DNA of 42,445 nt, taken from assembly GCA_902784065.1 (NCBI GenBank), contig CACZTJ010000040.1, forward strand, positions 1 to 42,445, read 5' to 3'. The notes beneath the pieces are model-generated. The model worked only from the letters and a program-made list of their open reading frames with translations. It was not told the DNA's origin and searched no databases. Position numbers and translations under genes: made by a program. This document shows positions 15,852-24,788 of this stretch, piece after piece. Each line of letters begins with the position of its first letter. Within the stretch, counting starts at the first letter, position 1. Origin of the DNA: an uncultured Prevotellaceae bacterium (GTDB lineage Bacteria; Bacteroidota; Bacteroidia; Bacteroidales; Bacteroidaceae).

Positions 15852-17425
15852 AAAAGCTATCGTTTGTAATCATATTGTGTCTGTGCGCTTTCTGTGGCGT
15901 GCAGGCACAAGTTATCTCTAATGGCTCGAAATGGTGGGATGGAAATGTTCTTTACACGGCCAAGGTTGATGCTGCGGGAAATGTAAAGATGAATGGCGTG
16001 AATGCCCATGAAGGCGGATTCTTGTTCCAACTCTCCAAAGTGCCAGAGGTAAAAGGACGATACACGCTCTCTCCCAATGAGTCAGATCCTTATATTCCTG
16101 TCAGAGGAGAGGTCGGAGCACGTGTCGATTATATTCGTCAGGATGGGATGAATTTTCTTGCTATCCGTAAGCCCAACGGCGACGTATGCCATACGTTGGT
16201 GCTCACGCCCGATAACTATCAAGACTGTGCTGCGCAAGAGAAATATGCCGAGTCGCAGCCTGTGGGAGATATCATCACAAGCATGTTGCTTAATACAACC
16301 TATCTCAGCCATTTCTCCAAGGACGACCTGCGTTTGATGCGTAATGAGATCCTGGCACGTCATGGTTGGAGGTTCCAGTCGAAAGATCTGCAGGAGTACT
16401 TTGGCAGACAGGCATGGTACAAGCCTATCGCTGATAACAATACGATCAAGCTGAACATCATCGAGCAGACCAATGTCCAGCTCATCAAGAGTGAAGAGTT
16501 GATGCCTGACGAAAATCTGGCAAGCGGCCAAGGCTTATTCCCTGGTGGTCTTGACGATGATGGACGTGGACCTGACGAGATTGATGGTGAGGATTTCTAT
16601 AGCGTCACCAATGAAAATGAGTTCATCGCTGCTTTGGGTAGCAATCGTACGGTAGCCATTGCTGCTGGTGTGCATCTGAACCTCTCACGTGTTTTGGAGA
16701 GAGAAGAGATGTTCTTGAAGCAGCCGGGTCGTCGCTGGTGTGTTGATGCTTCGGCAATCGTTAGCAAGGAGCCACTGGTAGTGAGCGAGTCGGAGACCGA
16801 CGGACAGCAGTTAGCTCTGGTGAATATGAAGAACCTGAGAATCAAGGGTGAACATAACTCAAGTATCGAGGTGGATCCACGTTACTCTTACTGTATATAC
16901 TTTATTAATTGTGAAGATTGCACAGTGGAGAATCTGACGATCGGTCATACCGAGGGAGGCTATTGCTCTGGTGGCGTGATCGGTGTGAAGGGTGGACGTC
17001 AGAATCTGGTTATGGATTGTGATCTCTATGGATGCGGTACGTATGGTCTCGACTTGATGGAGACGACCGATTTCAGTCTATTGAACTCTAATGTTCACGA
17101 TTGTACTTATGGTATCATGCAACTCAGAAGCTGCGTGGGTGTCAAATTCAACTCCTGCGATTTCTTTAGCAACCGTGAGTATAGTCTGGTAGAGGGTTGG
17201 GGTAATGAAGGTTTGGTCTTTGACGATTGTCGCTTCTTTGCCAACTGGGGCGATGCGCCACTTTTCAGTCTTGACAATACGTTCTATCTGATGGGTTGTC
17301 AGATCTTCCATCCCACACAGAACCTCGGTTCTCTCAATCAGGCAGAACAGGTGGGGAAAAAGACCATTTTTGTCGATAATCCTCTTGATCCGAATATTAA
17401 GAGTCGTGGACTTGGTCCAAGATAA
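15848..17425 (+). CDS. Exported YARHG-domain and parallel beta-helix protein
   Basis: A 525-residue exported protein. Signal peptide 1-20 ends VQAQ. A YARHG domain lies at about 155-220, with the motif RNEILARHGWRF followed by FGRQAWYKP. Residues about 300-500 form a right-handed parallel beta-helix (repeats of N/D-C-x-V-E-N-L and G-V-x-F-N-S-C-D type), ending with NPLDPNIKSRGLGPR. Beta-helix proteins of this kind often bind or cleave polysaccharide, but I see no catalytic motif. YARHG domains are extracellular and of unknown function. Coupled to the TMEM43 gene by ATGA overlap. Confidence 0.78.
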   Translation: MKKLSFVIILCLCAFCGVQAQVISNGSKWWDGNVLYTAKVDAAGNVKMNGVNAHEGGFLFQLSKVPEVKGRYTLSPNESDPYIPVRGEVGARVDYIRQDGMNFLAIRKPNGDVCHTLVLTPDNYQDCAAQEKYAESQPVGDIITSMLLNTTYLSHFSKDDLRLMRNEILARHGWRFQSKDLQEYFGRQAWYKPIADNNTIKLNIIEQTNVQLIKSEELMPDENLASGQGLFPGGLDDDGRGPDEIDGEDFYSVTNENEFIAALGSNRTVAIAAGVHLNLSRVLEREEMFLKQPGRRWCVDASAIVSKEPLVVSESETDGQQLALVNMKNLRIKGEHNSSIEVDPRYSYCIYFINCEDCTVENLTIGHTEGGYCSGGVIGVKGGRQNLVMDCDLYGCGTYGLDLMETTDFSLLNSNVHDCTYGIMQLRSCVGVKFNSCDFFSNREYSLVEGWGNEGLVFDDCRFFANWGDAPLFSLDNTFYLMGCQIFHPTQNLGSLNQAEQVGKKTIFVDNPLDPNIKSRGLGPR

Positions 17426-17452
17426 TTTAATTAATAGAAAAAATAGAGTAGT

Positions 17453-18487
17453 ATGGATTTGGATAACATCAAAGAGATGGCAGGCAAGTTCTTCAAAGGC
17501 TGCGGATGCCTGACGGTGGGATTCTTCGTCTTGGCGATGATCGTTGGTATCTTCGCCGATGATGATGAGAAGAAGGAATCAACCGAAGAAACCGTACAGC
17601 AGACAGAACAGGTGGAGAAGAAAGACTCCGTCATCGTAAATGAGCCGCTCGAAGGCGATCCTTATGCTGAACTGGATGACCTTATTGGTTTGGGTAGCGT
17701 GAAGAAAGAAGTGCGTTCATTGGCAAACTTCGTGAAGCTTCAGAAACAGCGTGAGGCTCAGGGCCTGAAGACGGCAAAGGTCTCTTATCACCTGGTATTC
17801 TATGGTTCTCCTGGTACTGGTAAAACCACAGTGGCACGTATCATCGGACGTATCTATAAAGATCTGGGCGTGTTGAAGAAGGGTCATACGGTAGAGACTG
17901 ACCGAGGTGGACTTGTGGCCAAATATATGGGTCAGACGGCACTGAAGACAGATACCGTGATCCAACAAGCCCTTGATGGTGTACTTTTCATCGATGAGGC
18001 TTACTCATTGGTGCCTGAAGGTGGTAGCGGTAGTGACTATGGTCAGGAAGCCATTGCTACGTTGTTGAAGCGTATGGAGGACTATCGTGATCGCCTGGTG
18101 GTGATTATCGCCGGCTATAAGGATGAGATGCAGCGTTTCATAGACTCTAACCCAGGATTGCAGTCACGTTTCAACCGTTATATCGACTTCCCCGATTATT
18201 CAGGTATGGAGTTGACGGAGATCTTCAAGATGTATATGAAGAAAAACCAATATACTCTTGCTGATGATGCCGAAGCCTATCTGAAGGAGCGCTTCGATGA
18301 AGCGGTAGCCCATAAAGACCGTAACTTCGGTAATGCCCGTTTTGCGAGAAATGTCTTTGAGAAGAGTATCCAACAACAGGCCAACCGACTCTCAAGCCAG
18401 TCTAATCTGAGTAAGAAACAACTGACGGAGTTGACGATAGAAGACCTCCAGGGAGGTTTCTCTGTCAGATCACGTATTGAACAATAA
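17453..18487 (+). CDS. Membrane-anchored AAA+ ATPase (CbbX/SpoVK-like)
   Basis: A 344-residue AAA+ protein with one N-terminal membrane helix (about 18-35), an acidic linker (36-70) and a CbbX/SpoVK-type AAA module. Walker A GSPGTGKTT is at 118-126, Walker B VLFIDEAY at 177-184, with GLVAKYMGQTA as pore loop and PGLQSRFNRYIDFPDY carrying the arginine finger region. CbbX-type ATPases remodel protein complexes; the helix would hold this one at the inner membrane. Its partner is probably a product of the same operon (inference). Confidence 0.85.
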   Translation: MDLDNIKEMAGKFFKGCGCLTVGFFVLAMIVGIFADDDEKKESTEETVQQTEQVEKKDSVIVNEPLEGDPYAELDDLIGLGSVKKEVRSLANFVKLQKQREAQGLKTAKVSYHLVFYGSPGTGKTTVARIIGRIYKDLGVLKKGHTVETDRGGLVAKYMGQTALKTDTVIQQALDGVLFIDEAYSLVPEGGSGSDYGQEAIATLLKRMEDYRDRLVVIIAGYKDEMQRFIDSNPGLQSRFNRYIDFPDYSGMELTEIFKMYMKKNQYTLADDAEAYLKERFDEAVAHKDRNFGNARFARNVFEKSIQQQANRLSSQSNLSKKQLTELTIEDLQGGFSVRSRIEQ

Positions 18488-18498
18488 TATAATAAGGT

Positions 18499-19707
18499 AT
18501 GAAAAGAGTGTTCCTGATAGCCGCCATGTTTGTATCGGCTATGACGGCAATGGCACAGGATAAACAGTTCGAGTCATGTCCGCTGGAAGTGATTGAGCAG
18601 GGATGGAAGACGAAGACTATCGATAATGTTATTAATGGCAGTCTTGGTATCATGATGGATTGCTTCAACCATACCTGGCCTACATGGACAGGTGAGGCTA
18701 TATGCCATACGATGGAAAAAGGACTCGCTAAAGAAGTGTTGGATGAAGAGACGGCCTTGACAGTCATCATTGATACCAAGAACGGCTATGCTGAAATAGA
18801 CGATGGCGGCACTGACGGGGCCTATATGTCAGCTTGTTATTGGAACAGGAGCAACGGGCATAAGCTGTTTGCTGTCCGCTTGGGTAAGCCCACGGATCCC
18901 TTTATCGATTTCGTGTGCTTCTACGACTACGATCCTGCGAAGAAAACCCTTACGCCAGAGCCTGAGATCCTGAAAGGCTACAGATGGGGTGATAGGGAGC
19001 CCTATACGCAGATCTTCTGTAGGTTGCCAAAGACAGGTAAGAATGTTGTTGTCGAAGAGTGGGGCAATGGTGGTCCTGTGAATCACATCTTTACCTGGGA
19101 TGGCATGAAGCCTGTTTATGTGAAGACCGAACCTTTAGAGTTTGATGATGGATTGTCTGATAATTCTATCACAGTCAACTTCAAGGGCAACAATCCTAAT
19201 ATCAAGGACTTTATGAACGCCTTCCTCACAGGTGAGGATATCGGTGAATCTCTGGCTGGTATGAAGGAGAGTTGGGATATGTACCTCAATGGTATGAAAC
19301 TGATGCCAGGTGAGGAGATCACCGTTGACATTCCGAACGGTTATATGGTTTATACATCAGACCTGACGGAAACCGCCCACCTGACTATCGAGTGCTGCTA
19401 TTGGAACTATGCAGACAAGAAGCATAAGCTGGTGGCTCTGACCAATGATATGTTTGATGATGGCCAGGCTGTCACAGGACAATACACAGGTATTGACTTC
19501 TATATCTACGACAATGCCACCCATAAGATGAAACCGGCTTCCGTCGCAGATTTGGGTCTGGCTTTCGAAAATCCTCCCAGCACCAAAGCTGTTACGCATG
19601 CTTTGCCCCGTCAGGGAAAGACGATTGTCTATACCTTCCATATTCCTTCAGGTAAGATTGTGAAGCGTCTGACGTGGAATGGTTCTAAGTTTATTCCTGA
19701 AAAATAA
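18499..19707 (+). CDS. Exported protein of unknown function
   Basis: A 402-residue exported protein. Signal peptide 1-20 ends AMAQ. The rest is rich in D, G, Y and W with two similar halves in style (CYWNRSNGHKLFAVRLG near 115 and CCYWNYADKKHKLVALTND near 295), suggesting an internal duplication of a beta-rich domain. I recognise no family. It follows the ATPase by 11 bases and its stop overlaps the next start. Confidence 0.72.
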   Translation: MKRVFLIAAMFVSAMTAMAQDKQFESCPLEVIEQGWKTKTIDNVINGSLGIMMDCFNHTWPTWTGEAICHTMEKGLAKEVLDEETALTVIIDTKNGYAEIDDGGTDGAYMSACYWNRSNGHKLFAVRLGKPTDPFIDFVCFYDYDPAKKTLTPEPEILKGYRWGDREPYTQIFCRLPKTGKNVVVEEWGNGGPVNHIFTWDGMKPVYVKTEPLEFDDGLSDNSITVNFKGNNPNIKDFMNAFLTGEDIGESLAGMKESWDMYLNGMKLMPGEEITVDIPNGYMVYTSDLTETAHLTIECCYWNYADKKHKLVALTNDMFDDGQAVTGQYTGIDFYIYDNATHKMKPASVADLGLAFENPPSTKAVTHALPRQGKTIVYTFHIPSGKIVKRLTWNGSKFIPEK

Positions 19708-20354
19708 TGAGAAAGCATATGAATACGATAAAGCTATTGTCAGTACTGGCTCTTGTGCTTGTGGCTGGTGCTTTTTCAGGTTGTAAGTATTTCAGAGGCC
19801 AGATCGTTGATGGACCGGGGATGGAACGTGAGGTGGATTCTCTGGAAACAGATTCTGTTCCTTTGGCTGATGACGGAAAACATACTGTTGACTATATCCG
19901 TCAGCGTGTTGACGGGATGTATGCCTGTTATAAGAATCCGAAGTACGATAAGGAGGGATTCAGACTGATGCAGCGTGTCAATCTCGATAGTGCCTATTGT
20001 TCTTTGCGTTATATGGCTCTGCTGTCGAAGGCTGAGGAGATGGCTGGTGACGATGATATCGTGCTCGACTACGATCATTGGACAAACTCTCAGGATGATA
20101 ATAATTTCACTTACGAGATAGGAAGAATAGATCAGATTACTGACTCTACGGCTTTTGCTGAGATCAACGGCAAGAACTTCGGCAATGATTATACCATCGT
20201 GCTCGGCCTTTATTTCGAACGTGGTGATTGGTATGTCGATGATTTTCTTTCGCCTGACAGAAAAGACGGAGAAAAGGAGTATTTCCAAAGCTATATCCGT
20301 GACAGGCTGAAAGAACGTGGAGAAGATCCGAATTTGAATAATTATGCAGAATAG
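19707..20354 (+). CDS. Putative lipoprotein, first of a paralogous pair
   Basis: A 215-residue protein whose N-terminus carries a lipobox (GAFSGC, Cys about 26), so it is probably an inner- or outer-membrane lipoprotein. The body has VDGMYACY, a LDSAYCS motif and a mixed alpha/beta domain, reminiscent of DUF3828-type export domains. It ends DPNLNNYAE. The following gene also has LDSMYCS and ends GNLNNYAE, so the two are diverged paralogues. The ATG at 19707 overlaps the upstream stop; Met5 (19719) is an alternative start with GAGAAAG ahead of it. Confidence 0.7.
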   Translation: MRKHMNTIKLLSVLALVLVAGAFSGCKYFRGQIVDGPGMEREVDSLETDSVPLADDGKHTVDYIRQRVDGMYACYKNPKYDKEGFRLMQRVNLDSAYCSLRYMALLSKAEEMAGDDDIVLDYDHWTNSQDDNNFTYEIGRIDQITDSTAFAEINGKNFGNDYTIVLGLYFERGDWYVDDFLSPDRKDGEKEYFQSYIRDRLKERGEDPNLNNYAE

Positions 20355-20355
20355 T

Positions 20356-20976
20356 ATGAAGAAACTATTGATATTTGTACTTGGTGTGCTGACAATGGCA
20401 TCCTGCGGCAATAAGACGAAGGGTGGGGAGGCTGTTGACTCCACACTGGTAGATTCATTGATGACCGACAGTGTTGTGCTTGGCGTAACCGATCTTTGGA
20501 CGGTGGATGCAGTAGAAGCCCAGATCCGTTTATGTTTCGAAGAGGTCAATAAGATGGCTGAGGCAGACGGTATCTATATCAATCGTCTTGACTCGATGTA
20601 CTGTTCAAAGGATTTCCTGGAACTTCAGGACCAGCTCTTTGCAAAGGTTCGTGAGGGTCAGCTGATGTTTGATGGCGATGAGGGTCATCACTGGACGGCA
20701 GGAGTCGGCAGTCCTGTGACAGTCGATTCCATCAAGTCGGAGCTCCTTACAGGCGATCAGGCTCAGGCAGAGGTGTGGCTGAAAGACAAACGTGGTAACA
20801 AAGGGCATCTGGAGATGAATCTGTATCTGGAGGATGATGCCTGGAAGATTCATAACTGGATCGATGCCGATGTCTATCCCTTTGGCTCGCTCTTTACTTG
20901 GATGCAGAAGATTCTTGATGGTCAGACGAGTTCTGATGAAAACGAAACAGGAAACCTGAATAATTATGCAGAATAA
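20356..20976 (+). CDS. Putative lipoprotein, second of a paralogous pair
   Basis: A 206-residue protein with a short signal sequence and lipobox MASC (Cys about 18) followed by GNKTKGG. It shares with its neighbour the DSMYCS motif, a domain of similar length and the C-terminal NLNNYAE. I start it at ATG 20356, one base after the upstream stop, since KKLLIFVLG then forms a standard lipoprotein signal; an ATG 12 bases earlier lies inside the previous gene. Function unknown. Confidence 0.72.
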   Translation: MKKLLIFVLGVLTMASCGNKTKGGEAVDSTLVDSLMTDSVVLGVTDLWTVDAVEAQIRLCFEEVNKMAEADGIYINRLDSMYCSKDFLELQDQLFAKVREGQLMFDGDEGHHWTAGVGSPVTVDSIKSELLTGDQAQAEVWLKDKRGNKGHLEMNLYLEDDAWKIHNWIDADVYPFGSLFTWMQKILDGQTSSDENETGNLNNYAE

Positions 20977-21772
20977 ACGATCTATCTTATCATTGTCGAA
21001 AAGACTGATGATATTCATAGCCGTATTGATGTTGGCTATGACTGCTCAGGCAGATGTGTTGGGCGAATATAGCTTTGAGGGGACATTGGGTGACAAAATC
21101 CCTGTCAAGTTAAAGTTCTGCATTAATGACGATGGGATTGCGGTAGGAGAGATATATTATCCCAAGGCCAAGAATCCTGCGCCAATCCTGGTCGTAGGCG
21201 GATTCATCACTGATTGGGGCTACTACCTGGATGAATATCAGGAAGATGGGTCCATTACAGGCTGTATGACCTTTAGGATTGAGGGTGAAGACGATGCCGA
21301 TGGCCCTTACATCGAAGAGGGAACATGGACTAATCCTCGTACAGGTAAGGGCTTAAAAATGAAGAATATGCATTCTAATCAGGAGATGATTGATGTCACT
21401 GCCTATCTGGACTATGAAGTGCCTGAGAACATCGGTTCTGAATACGTTTATTCTAAATGGAATCAAAATTATCAGTCTATGATGGGCGGCAACGTGAAGT
21501 TCAGTCCTGCTGGTGAGCATAAACTCCATTTCGAGGTGAGCAATTGTTTCCAGAATCTTGCAGAAGGAAAGAGTGATCCTGACCGTCCGGCTGAGTTAGG
21601 TCAATATACCTACAATTACTTCTACTACGAGAATGTCAATGAGTGCGGTTATGGATTCAGTGCTCATTTCTTCAAGAAGTTTGTTGTACTGAAATCGACC
21701 TCTGGCATCAATACACTTGGATGCTTCGGTATGGGTGCAGCCTTCGATGGTGTATATATAAAGATGAAATAA
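20966..21772 (+). CDS. Exported protein of unknown function
   Basis: A 268-residue exported protein. With the ATG at 20966, the N-terminus has basic residues (KRSILSLSKRL) before the hydrophobic core and a cleavage site after TAQA (about 28). It overlaps the previous gene by 11 bases. A later ATG at 21008 would remove the basic region. The mature part begins DVLGEYSFEGTLGDKIPVKL and is beta-rich, with acidic and aromatic stretches (YYLDEYQEDG). No family recognised. Confidence 0.7.
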   Translation: MQNKRSILSLSKRLMIFIAVLMLAMTAQADVLGEYSFEGTLGDKIPVKLKFCINDDGIAVGEIYYPKAKNPAPILVVGGFITDWGYYLDEYQEDGSITGCMTFRIEGEDDADGPYIEEGTWTNPRTGKGLKMKNMHSNQEMIDVTAYLDYEVPENIGSEYVYSKWNQNYQSMMGGNVKFSPAGEHKLHFEVSNCFQNLAEGKSDPDRPAELGQYTYNYFYYENVNECGYGFSAHFFKKFVVLKSTSGINTLGCFGMGAAFDGVYIKMK

Positions 21773-21790
21773 TAAAACCTCGACCAAAAT

Positions 21791-23287
21791 ATGAAGAAAC
21801 TAATGTTTGTGGCCATCTGCGTGATGGCAGTGATGATCAGCTGTAAGAACAAGGGACAGACGGCTCCTGCTGATAGTAACGATTCTCTCAATGCGGTGAT
21901 CGACAGTATCATCGAGGAGAACGACACCACACCGCTGCCGATGTTCCTGATCGGTAGTGACGGTAAGTATATGCAAATGCTCTATTGGGCAGATGTTGAA
22001 GAACCGAAGAAATCGGAAAAGAATGACGATTATTATGAGACCTATCATAAGAGTTGGGAGCTGCAGGAGATGTTCCGCCGTAATGCCGCTTTATATACCA
22101 ATCTGATTGTAGGCGGCGATAAGATTACCAAGGTGAAGTTCATCGACGAGGTGCTGAAGGATCCTGACGGCAACAGACCCAGCATCAGTCAGATTCATGG
22201 ACGTGAGGAGATCCCTTCCCTTTGTGCCCGCTTCGACTATGCCAACGCCAAGGATAAGAACGAAGAAGGTTCGGGATGGGGAACGGTGATCGTTACCGAC
22301 AGCTATCTCAATTCCCGTAGGCTGTTGTCTCTTAAGTCGTGTGCCAAGAACTATGAATATCCGAAGCTTGATGCCGATCTGGTCAAGAAGTTGGAGAAGG
22401 AGTATGGCATGAAAGCCAAGAATTCTTCGAAGATTGCAATCATCGACAACCGTTATATCCATGGTACAGTGGAGTTTGAGGGTGAGTATAAGAATGCACC
22501 AATGGATCCGTATGATGAAGAACGTAAGTCCGCCCTTGCCGTTGAGTTATTGATAGACAGTGCCAAGATTTATAAGCTTGAGCAGCTGGGCTATTATTCT
22601 CCTGAATGGGGTGCCTCTTGGAATGCCGATGCCGACGGCTACATCCCCAATGATATCGTTGCTGCCTTCGAAGGTCCTAAGGGATTGGAGCTCTGCTACA
22701 CCCATAGTGCCCCTGAAAGTTACTGTATCGGTATGATGTATCTGCGAGATGGTAAGCTGATTGAACATGAGTACGAGATGTTCCAGACTTTGGTTGATGA
22801 GGATGTTCCCGTCTGGAAACGTGATATCGCAGAAATGCATAAGCTTTATGTTGATGATAATCCCCATGAGCGTAAGGATGTGAAATTCGCGAAATATGCA
22901 TTCTTCTATCTCGACTACGATAATCTGTGGATATGGATGCGCGATCAGAAAGATGAGGATGGCGCCTTCTTCCTGAAGAAGGACGGTAAGTTCACCTATA
23001 TCGCAGCTGAGACGGCTAAGATGAAACCTGCTCAGGCACAGAAGGGTGAAATGGGTTATCTTCGCCTGTCGGGTTCGGCTGGTGGCCCTTCCCAGTATGT
23101 TGAGATCTATGCGTTTAAGAATGGTAAGCTTATCGAGACTTTTACGGCTCTTATGGTGGCTGGCGAAGTCGACGAATGCTCGCTCAACGGTCGTGATATC
23201 AGCGTGGAGGCAGGGAAGGCCTATCTTGCAAAACTGCCAAAGTTCGAAGATATGCCGAGCTATTTCAGGGACATTGAAGGGGATTGA
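21791..23287 (+). CDS. Putative lipoprotein of unknown function
   Basis: A 498-residue protein with a signal peptide and lipobox (VMISC, Cys about 18) followed by KNKGQT. The first 45 residues after the cysteine are rich in S, D and T, a typical lipoprotein tether. The remainder is a soluble, charged domain with many acidic/aromatic stretches; I recognise no family and no catalytic motif. It is the last gene of the operon, ending 25 bases before a strong terminator. Confidence 0.72.
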   Translation: MKKLMFVAICVMAVMISCKNKGQTAPADSNDSLNAVIDSIIEENDTTPLPMFLIGSDGKYMQMLYWADVEEPKKSEKNDDYYETYHKSWELQEMFRRNAALYTNLIVGGDKITKVKFIDEVLKDPDGNRPSISQIHGREEIPSLCARFDYANAKDKNEEGSGWGTVIVTDSYLNSRRLLSLKSCAKNYEYPKLDADLVKKLEKEYGMKAKNSSKIAIIDNRYIHGTVEFEGEYKNAPMDPYDEERKSALAVELLIDSAKIYKLEQLGYYSPEWGASWNADADGYIPNDIVAAFEGPKGLELCYTHSAPESYCIGMMYLRDGKLIEHEYEMFQTLVDEDVPVWKRDIAEMHKLYVDDNPHERKDVKFAKYAFFYLDYDNLWIWMRDQKDEDGAFFLKKDGKFTYIAAETAKMKPAQAQKGEMGYLRLSGSAGGPSQYVEIYAFKNGKLIETFTALMVAGEVDECSLNGRDISVEAGKAYLAKLPKFEDMPSYFRDIEGD

Positions 23288-23312
23288 ACGCAAACGATTG
23301 CTTAAAAAAAAG

Positions 23313-23344
23313 TGGCAAAACATCATGCTTTTGCCATTTTTTTT
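23313..23344 (+). terminator. Rho-independent terminator of the envelope operon
   Basis: TGGCAAAA (23313-23320) pairs with TTTTGCCA (23329-23336) around an 8-base loop and is followed by a run of eight T. A-rich sequence before the stem makes it potentially bidirectional. Confidence 0.85.
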
Positions 23345-23345
23345 G

Positions 23346-23353
23346 TAATTTTG
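23346..23353 (+). promoter_or_regulatory. -7 box TAATTTTG of the uronate cluster
   Basis: TAATTTTG followed by GCA starts one base after the terminator T-run and lies 42 bases before the ATG at 23396. The -33 region would fall inside the terminator hairpin. Confidence 0.65.
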
Positions 23354-23395
23354 CAGTCGTAACTCGCTAATCGAAAGAACTAATTGATAAGACAA

Positions 23396-24763
23396 ATGGA
23401 ACAAGTATTTAGTTACATTATCAGTCTGGGCGCTTCGGTCATGATGCCAATCCTCTTTACCATCATCGGCCTGTGCATCGGCATGAAATTTGGAAAATCA
23501 CTCAAATCAGGACTCTATGTGGGTGTTGGTTTTGTAGGACTTGGTATCGTTACCGCCCTGTTGACCAACAACTTCGGTAGTCCGTTGTCAGAGATATCAC
23601 GCCTGTATGATCTGCAGTTGGGTGTCTTCGACATGGGTTGGCCTGCCGCCGCTGCAGTGGCTTATAATACGGCTGTAGGTGCGCTGATCATTCCTATCTG
23701 CTTGGGTGTGAACTTCCTGTTACTTATAACAAAATGTACGCGCACGGTGAATATCGACCTGTGGAACTACTGGCATTTCGCCTTCATCGGCGCTGTGGCT
23801 TATTTCGTGATGGATCAGAGTCTGGCGTGGGGCTACTTTGCTGCGATCGTCTGCTATATTGTTACATTGGTGATGGCTGACCTGACTGCCGACAAGTTCC
23901 AGGGCTATTACGACGATATGGATGGCATCTCTATTCCACAGCCTTTCTGTCAGAGCTTTACGGTGTTTGCGATTGGTATCAACTGGTTGCTCGACAAGAT
24001 TCCTGGCTTCTCAAAGTTGGATATCGATGCCGATGGTTTGAAGAAGAAGTTCGGTGTGCTTGGTGAGCCGATCGTACTTGGTGTGATTGTAGGCGCCCTG
24101 ATTGGTGCTGTTGCTCAGTTGGATATCAAGAAGGTACTCTTCTTAGGTGTGACGATGGGTGCTGTGATGGAGTTGATTCCACGTATTACCAAACTCTTCA
24201 TCGACGGCTTGAAGCCGATTGCTGAGAAGACACAGGAGGTGGTGCAGAAGAAGTGGGCTGGTAAGAAGGTGTATATCGGTATGTCACCCGCACTGGTGAT
24301 TGGTCATCCCACCACACTTGTCGCCTCGCTGATCCTGATTCCGCTGGCACTGCTGATGGCTGTTGCCCTGCCTGGAAACGAGTTTCTTCCGCTGGCTTCG
24401 CTGGCTGGTATGTTCTATATCTTTGTCATGGTGCTGCCCTATACAAAAGGTAATGTGGTAAAGACCCTGATTATCGGTATTGTAACGGTAGGTATCGGCT
24501 TGTGGTTTGTTACCGACATGGCACCAGCTTTCACACAGGCAGCTCAGACGGTGTATGCCCAGACAAACGATCCTGCAGCTCATATTCCTGAGGGATTCCA
24601 GGCAGGTGCGCTCGATTTCGCCTCCAGTCTCTTCGGCTGGGTCATCTATAAGTGCGTCAACAGTCTGGCCTATGTAGGTGCCGGTGTCCTGACCATTATT
24701 ACCATTGTTATGGTGTTATGGAATCGCAAGCGCATCGTGGCCGAGGAGAAAGCAGCAAAATAG
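23396..24763 (+). CDS. PTS galactitol IIC-type permease (GatC family), orphan
   Basis: A 455-residue polytopic membrane protein of the galactitol-type PTS IIC family, with about ten to twelve hydrophobic helices and the family segments GVGFVGLGIVTALL, DMGWPAAAAVAYNT and GHPTTLVASLILIPLALLMA. In true PTS systems IIC works with IIA and IIB and PEP-derived phosphate. No IIA, IIB, EI or HPr gene is nearby, and the neighbours handle hexuronates, so it may act as a non-phosphorylating sugar-acid transporter. That is inference. The TTG at 23384 is in frame but the ATG at 23396 is preferred. Confidence 0.85.
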   Translation: MEQVFSYIISLGASVMMPILFTIIGLCIGMKFGKSLKSGLYVGVGFVGLGIVTALLTNNFGSPLSEISRLYDLQLGVFDMGWPAAAAVAYNTAVGALIIPICLGVNFLLLITKCTRTVNIDLWNYWHFAFIGAVAYFVMDQSLAWGYFAAIVCYIVTLVMADLTADKFQGYYDDMDGISIPQPFCQSFTVFAIGINWLLDKIPGFSKLDIDADGLKKKFGVLGEPIVLGVIVGALIGAVAQLDIKKVLFLGVTMGAVMELIPRITKLFIDGLKPIAEKTQEVVQKKWAGKKVYIGMSPALVIGHPTTLVASLILIPLALLMAVALPGNEFLPLASLAGMFYIFVMVLPYTKGNVVKTLIIGIVTVGIGLWFVTDMAPAFTQAAQTVYAQTNDPAAHIPEGFQAGALDFASSLFGWVIYKCVNSLAYVGAGVLTIITIVMVLWNRKRIVAEEKAAK

Positions 24764-24788
24764 GAAATAACTTAAAATGATAATAACA

